Below, one piece after another: positions 61,712 to 64,000 of a DNA stretch of 64,000 nucleotides (positions within the stretch are counted from its first letter, which is position 1; every line of letters begins with the position of its first letter). Under the pieces are notes generated by a model, which was not told the origin of the DNA, did not search any database, and saw nothing but the letters and a program-made list of their open reading frames with translations. Made by a program: the position numbers and the translations under genes. The DNA is from Ixodes scapularis (lineage: Eukaryota; Arthropoda; Arachnida; Ixodida; Ixodidae), in contig NW_024609881.1 in the NCBI RefSeq assembly GCF_016920785.2, positions 46,966,710-47,030,709 on the forward strand, in the 5' to 3' direction.

Positions 61712-61769
61712 ATATGACATAACTGTAACGATACGTTACAGTTATGCGAAGATCAGTAAGTACATACAA
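59805..61769 (-). pseudogene. LINE polyprotein fragment: reverse transcriptase C-half, RNase H, zinc knuckle
   Basis: This is an open frame of 654 codons, but the first 20-25 residues from the ATG at 61769 come from the hairpin sequence outside the element. Family similarity starts near 'YDYIAAFLTGRS'. Reverse transcriptase motifs follow: QGVPQGSVLSPFLF at 51-64 and YADD at 90-93. The upstream fingers and the first catalytic Asp are missing, so the enzyme cannot work. RNase H occupies about residues 375-505 with the full catalytic set Asp381 (FTDGST), Glu418 (TAELAAL), Asp442 (LSDSRS) and Asp495 (NERADALA). A Cys581, Cys584, His592, Cys597 knuckle follows. No stop or frameshift occurs within it, so insertion was fairly recent. 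Other long frames on both strands here are shadows. Confidence 0.85.
61687..61746. repeat. Two adjacent perfect hairpins at the LINE 5' junction
   Basis: The first is GCGGCGATAT-AGTC-ATATCGCCGC (61687-61710). The second is CATAACTGTAACG-ATA-CGTTACAGTTATG (61718-61746). Arms are 10 and 13 bases with no mismatch. Confidence 0.95.
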
Positions 61770-62100
61770 ATAAGCTCGTTGACAGAGTGACCAACGGGAA
61801 GACAGACGCGAGCCTCACAGCTCCGCACGTATCTCGGTTAGGGCTAACACGCACTGAGAGTGGAGAGCCAACTTGGAAACAGGCGCAGATAAACACTTCA
61901 CGCGACAATATTTTGCATCCTTGTCACAGTCGAAGGTCATTCTGTCGAAACTCTCACACTGTTGTAGACTAAAACACTTTGCACAACCAATTTCGTCCAC
62001 CGCGTCGACCACCACCAACCAGCCGCCATGTTTTAAATCCAGGATTAAGAAACAACCAAAAGCAAAGCGCCCAATGTTAAGCGCTCAAGATCAGCGTAGT
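61747..62100. other. Anonymous sequence between the LINE and the right terminus
   Basis: No gene supported. The short overlapping frames have no recognisable motif. Confidence 0.4.
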
Positions 62101-62214
62101 TTAGTGGTAGGTTTAGCGATAAGCGATTTTGGTGCAACCGAACGAAACCGAAACTTAGGTTAGGTTCCCGGCTAAGCTCCGCTTTGCGCTAAGCGGCGTT
62201 GGTGCGACCGGCCC
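62101..62214 (-). repeat. Right Harbinger-like terminus
   Basis: On the minus strand this begins GGGCCGGTCGCACCAACG at 62214 and has a second CGGTTGCACCAAAATCGC motif about 75 bases in, with TTAGCG/CGCTTA pieces between. It mirrors the arrangement at 46369-46510. Confidence 0.6.
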
Positions 62215-62217
62215 TGA

Positions 62218-64000
62218 ATAATATAGTAATGTAATATTTGAATCAGCTCCTTGAAGGATATGTATTATTAGCGTATCGAGCACTTTAAGGGAGTAAATCT
62301 ACAGACTCTTTGGAGCGTGGGTAGTTAAAGGAGCGGTAAAGCTCACTGTGACGGAAAAAAATGTAAAAGCCAGTGGTCACTCACGCGGGTTTCCATTCCT
62401 TGAGGCAGCCGGAAAGACGTAAAGGCACAATTATCTATAAAACAAAGCAAAATAAAAGCAAGGTGATTAAGAAAAAAAGCAAAAAATAATGTTTCCCGAA
62501 AAAACCTTCAGCGCTTTATAGCTAATCTCAAATATAAACTATGCGCATTATCAAAGGCACTGCGTCCAACCAAGTGTTGCGCTAGTGACCCCAACCGGAT
62601 GCTGATATTCCAGAACGAGCTGTTGCCTTACCCAAAGCCTTTCAGAGAGCAATCTTTAATGACAAAATGGTGACCGACAAGCCTTACGAATATGGGCTAT
62701 TCACTGGACGCCATATTTGAGGGCCATGTATAGAGCGCATCATCATAACGAGCTCAGGTTAGTAGCCTGCTGAGATCGGCAATCTTGACTGAGCGGAATG
62801 CGCGTTGCAAAAGGAATGCGTAAAGCTTCGCCGTCAACACGCGCTTAGACGCCGCGCTCACAGCTATGGCCGCATGGGGTTGAATGGCTCAAACTACTGA
62901 GAACGCGCCAGATTTTTTTATTGAAAATTTCTTAAAATCACTTATAACTTTTCACTACGATAACGGTTATTTTTCAAAATTTAAAATTTTTTTAAGTATT
63001 CACTTCCTTGTGTAATGCCCCCTGGGCCTTCAAGGAATAATAAATGATGATGATGGTGATGATATCATCGAATCGCTCGCGCTGTATTTTTGGGCGCAGA
63101 CTGGGCTTTCGGCGGCACTGCGTACCTTAGAATTATTGCAGTGAGAAGCACCTTGTACATTTTATATTTTGTCCATGTGTTTGTGTGTCTGTGGGGGTGG
63201 GGGGGGGGGGGTGAAGGGGTACGTTGCATTTTTGTTTTATACGTGAAACAACTTCAAAATTCGACTGCTGGGGAATGCAGAACATAGGCAAGTGTATGCA
63301 CCAGCTTGCAAACAATCCGGTTCACCCTTAGCGAAACGGGATGGGGTGCACCGGCGATTATTTAATTTCAAGAATATGCATAAAATAAAAATAAATAAAG
63401 ACGCCTTCAAAATAAAAAAAAAATCTTATGTATTTCGATATCGCATATTAAATTTCTCCAAATTACTTATAACATAACGTAGTTAAAAGAACAATAAAAA
63501 TCTCTTGCATGACATGTATTTATGATGGTTTCTAATTAGTCAATCTCGTATACTATCTTACACTAATGTACAAACACTGAAAGACGCCATTTTAAATTTA
63601 AACGGGCGGTGCAACGATGTTCAATTGGAATGTTTTTCACTTTACACGAGCTTACTGGCACTAGTGGGACTCAAGGATACTTGCACACAACGCCGCTGAC
63701 CAAGAAACTCCTTTGTTGCACTGTAATTTCGAGGACAAAACCGAGCGTTTTCATTCAATCTCTCCTTCGCAAAACCTGATGACGTAGCTGGGCGGTAGCA
63801 GTACCGCCCAGTGACGATATTTGAATGCAGCTCATAGATTGGACCCGAGCATTGCGTCGGCACTCGATTTGGGCTCGTGATAATTTATAGCTCGAGAAGC
63901 ATTAGCGTAGTGTCCTGTGTCCAATCGCTGCAATGACGACAACAGCCGAACCATAACAATGTCTGGAACGCAGCCCATGTCCCGTGCCTTGCCAACCCCA
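62218..64000. other. Anonymous non-coding sequence
   Basis: No gene supported. It contains a stretch at 62915-62975 related to 16840-16920, a (GATGAT)-like run near 63045-63062, a TG-rich run followed by poly-G at 63187-63210, and a perfect short hairpin CTGGGCGGTA-GCAG-TACCGCCCAG at 63788-63811. Confidence 0.45.

Larger units (their letters stand above)
46369..62214. mobile_element. 15.8-kb block bounded by Harbinger-like terminal repeats
   Basis: The left end begins GGGCCGGTTGCACCAACGTC (46369) and the right end, on the opposite strand, begins GGGCCGGTCGCACCAACGCC (62214). In both ends a second GGTTGCACCAA motif follows about 90-110 bases further in, so the organisation matches and not only the tip. 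TGA lies directly outside both ends (46366-46368 and 62215-62217). A PIF/Harbinger-like transposase pseudogene lies inside. I infer one old Harbinger-type element enlarged by later LINE and satellite growth. The alternative is two independent MITEs of one family in opposite orientation. Confidence 0.5.

Overview
This window is eukaryotic nuclear DNA made almost entirely of transposable elements and tandem repeats. I found no host gene that I can support: no rRNA, no intact tRNA gene, no CRISPR array and no convincing multi-exon gene. The set of element types fits a large arthropod genome, most likely an ixodid tick or other chelicerate. It includes a CR1-type LINE with a PHD-finger ORF1, an I/R1-type LINE with RNase H, a Penelope-like GIY-YIG element, a tRNA-Ser-derived SINE, a degraded Ty3/gypsy gag, and Tc1, hAT and Harbinger DNA transposons. 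The organism is an inference from these families. No single marker gene proves it.

Layout. Bases 1-3650 are non-coding, with a cluster of TATCGATA palindromes and several poly-G tracts. An inverted-repeat-bounded block (3659-8695) contains the gag pseudogene. A 12-nt minisatellite follows, then a non-autonomous hAT element (9473-10819) inserted in, and carrying, a small foldback MITE. Bases 11-20 kb hold a tRNA-like sequence, a pair of inverted G/C-A minisatellites flanking a SINE (13.4-14.8 kb), a second 12-nt minisatellite in the opposite sense (17.4-17.7 kb) and a head-to-head Penelope-like dimer with one 14-bp target duplication (18.1-19.4 kb).

Bases 20.0-36.0 kb are the most striking part. 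A palindromic TTTAGCGGG-rich patch leads into an AT-rich satellite with 223-bp and 210-bp monomers and about 58 copies in total. A 1.2-kb terminal-inverted-repeat element sits inside one monomer. The whole 2.4-kb block has been tandemly duplicated at about 99.7% identity. Further higher-order duplications of about 433, 890, 1338 and 3050-3270 bp are visible inside the array.

Bases 36-46 kb are mostly anonymous, with a possible hAT remnant and a clear 990-bp Tc1/mariner remnant with TA duplication. Bases 46369-62214 are bounded by matching terminal inverted repeats and a TGA direct repeat. Inside lie a PIF/Harbinger-like transposase pseudogene, a 123-bp satellite, a long foldback, a nearly complete CR1 LINE broken by a single in-frame stop, and a 5'-truncated RNase H LINE. 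This may be one old Harbinger-type element swollen by later insertions. The rest, to 64000, is anonymous.

The genes present are element proteins (reverse transcriptases, endonucleases, transposase fragments, gag). They work within their own elements and not as a pathway. I saw no previously undescribed gene system. The best candidates for new biology are the layered satellite with its co-amplified transposon, the inverted Penelope dimer and the nested 15.8-kb Harbinger-like block.
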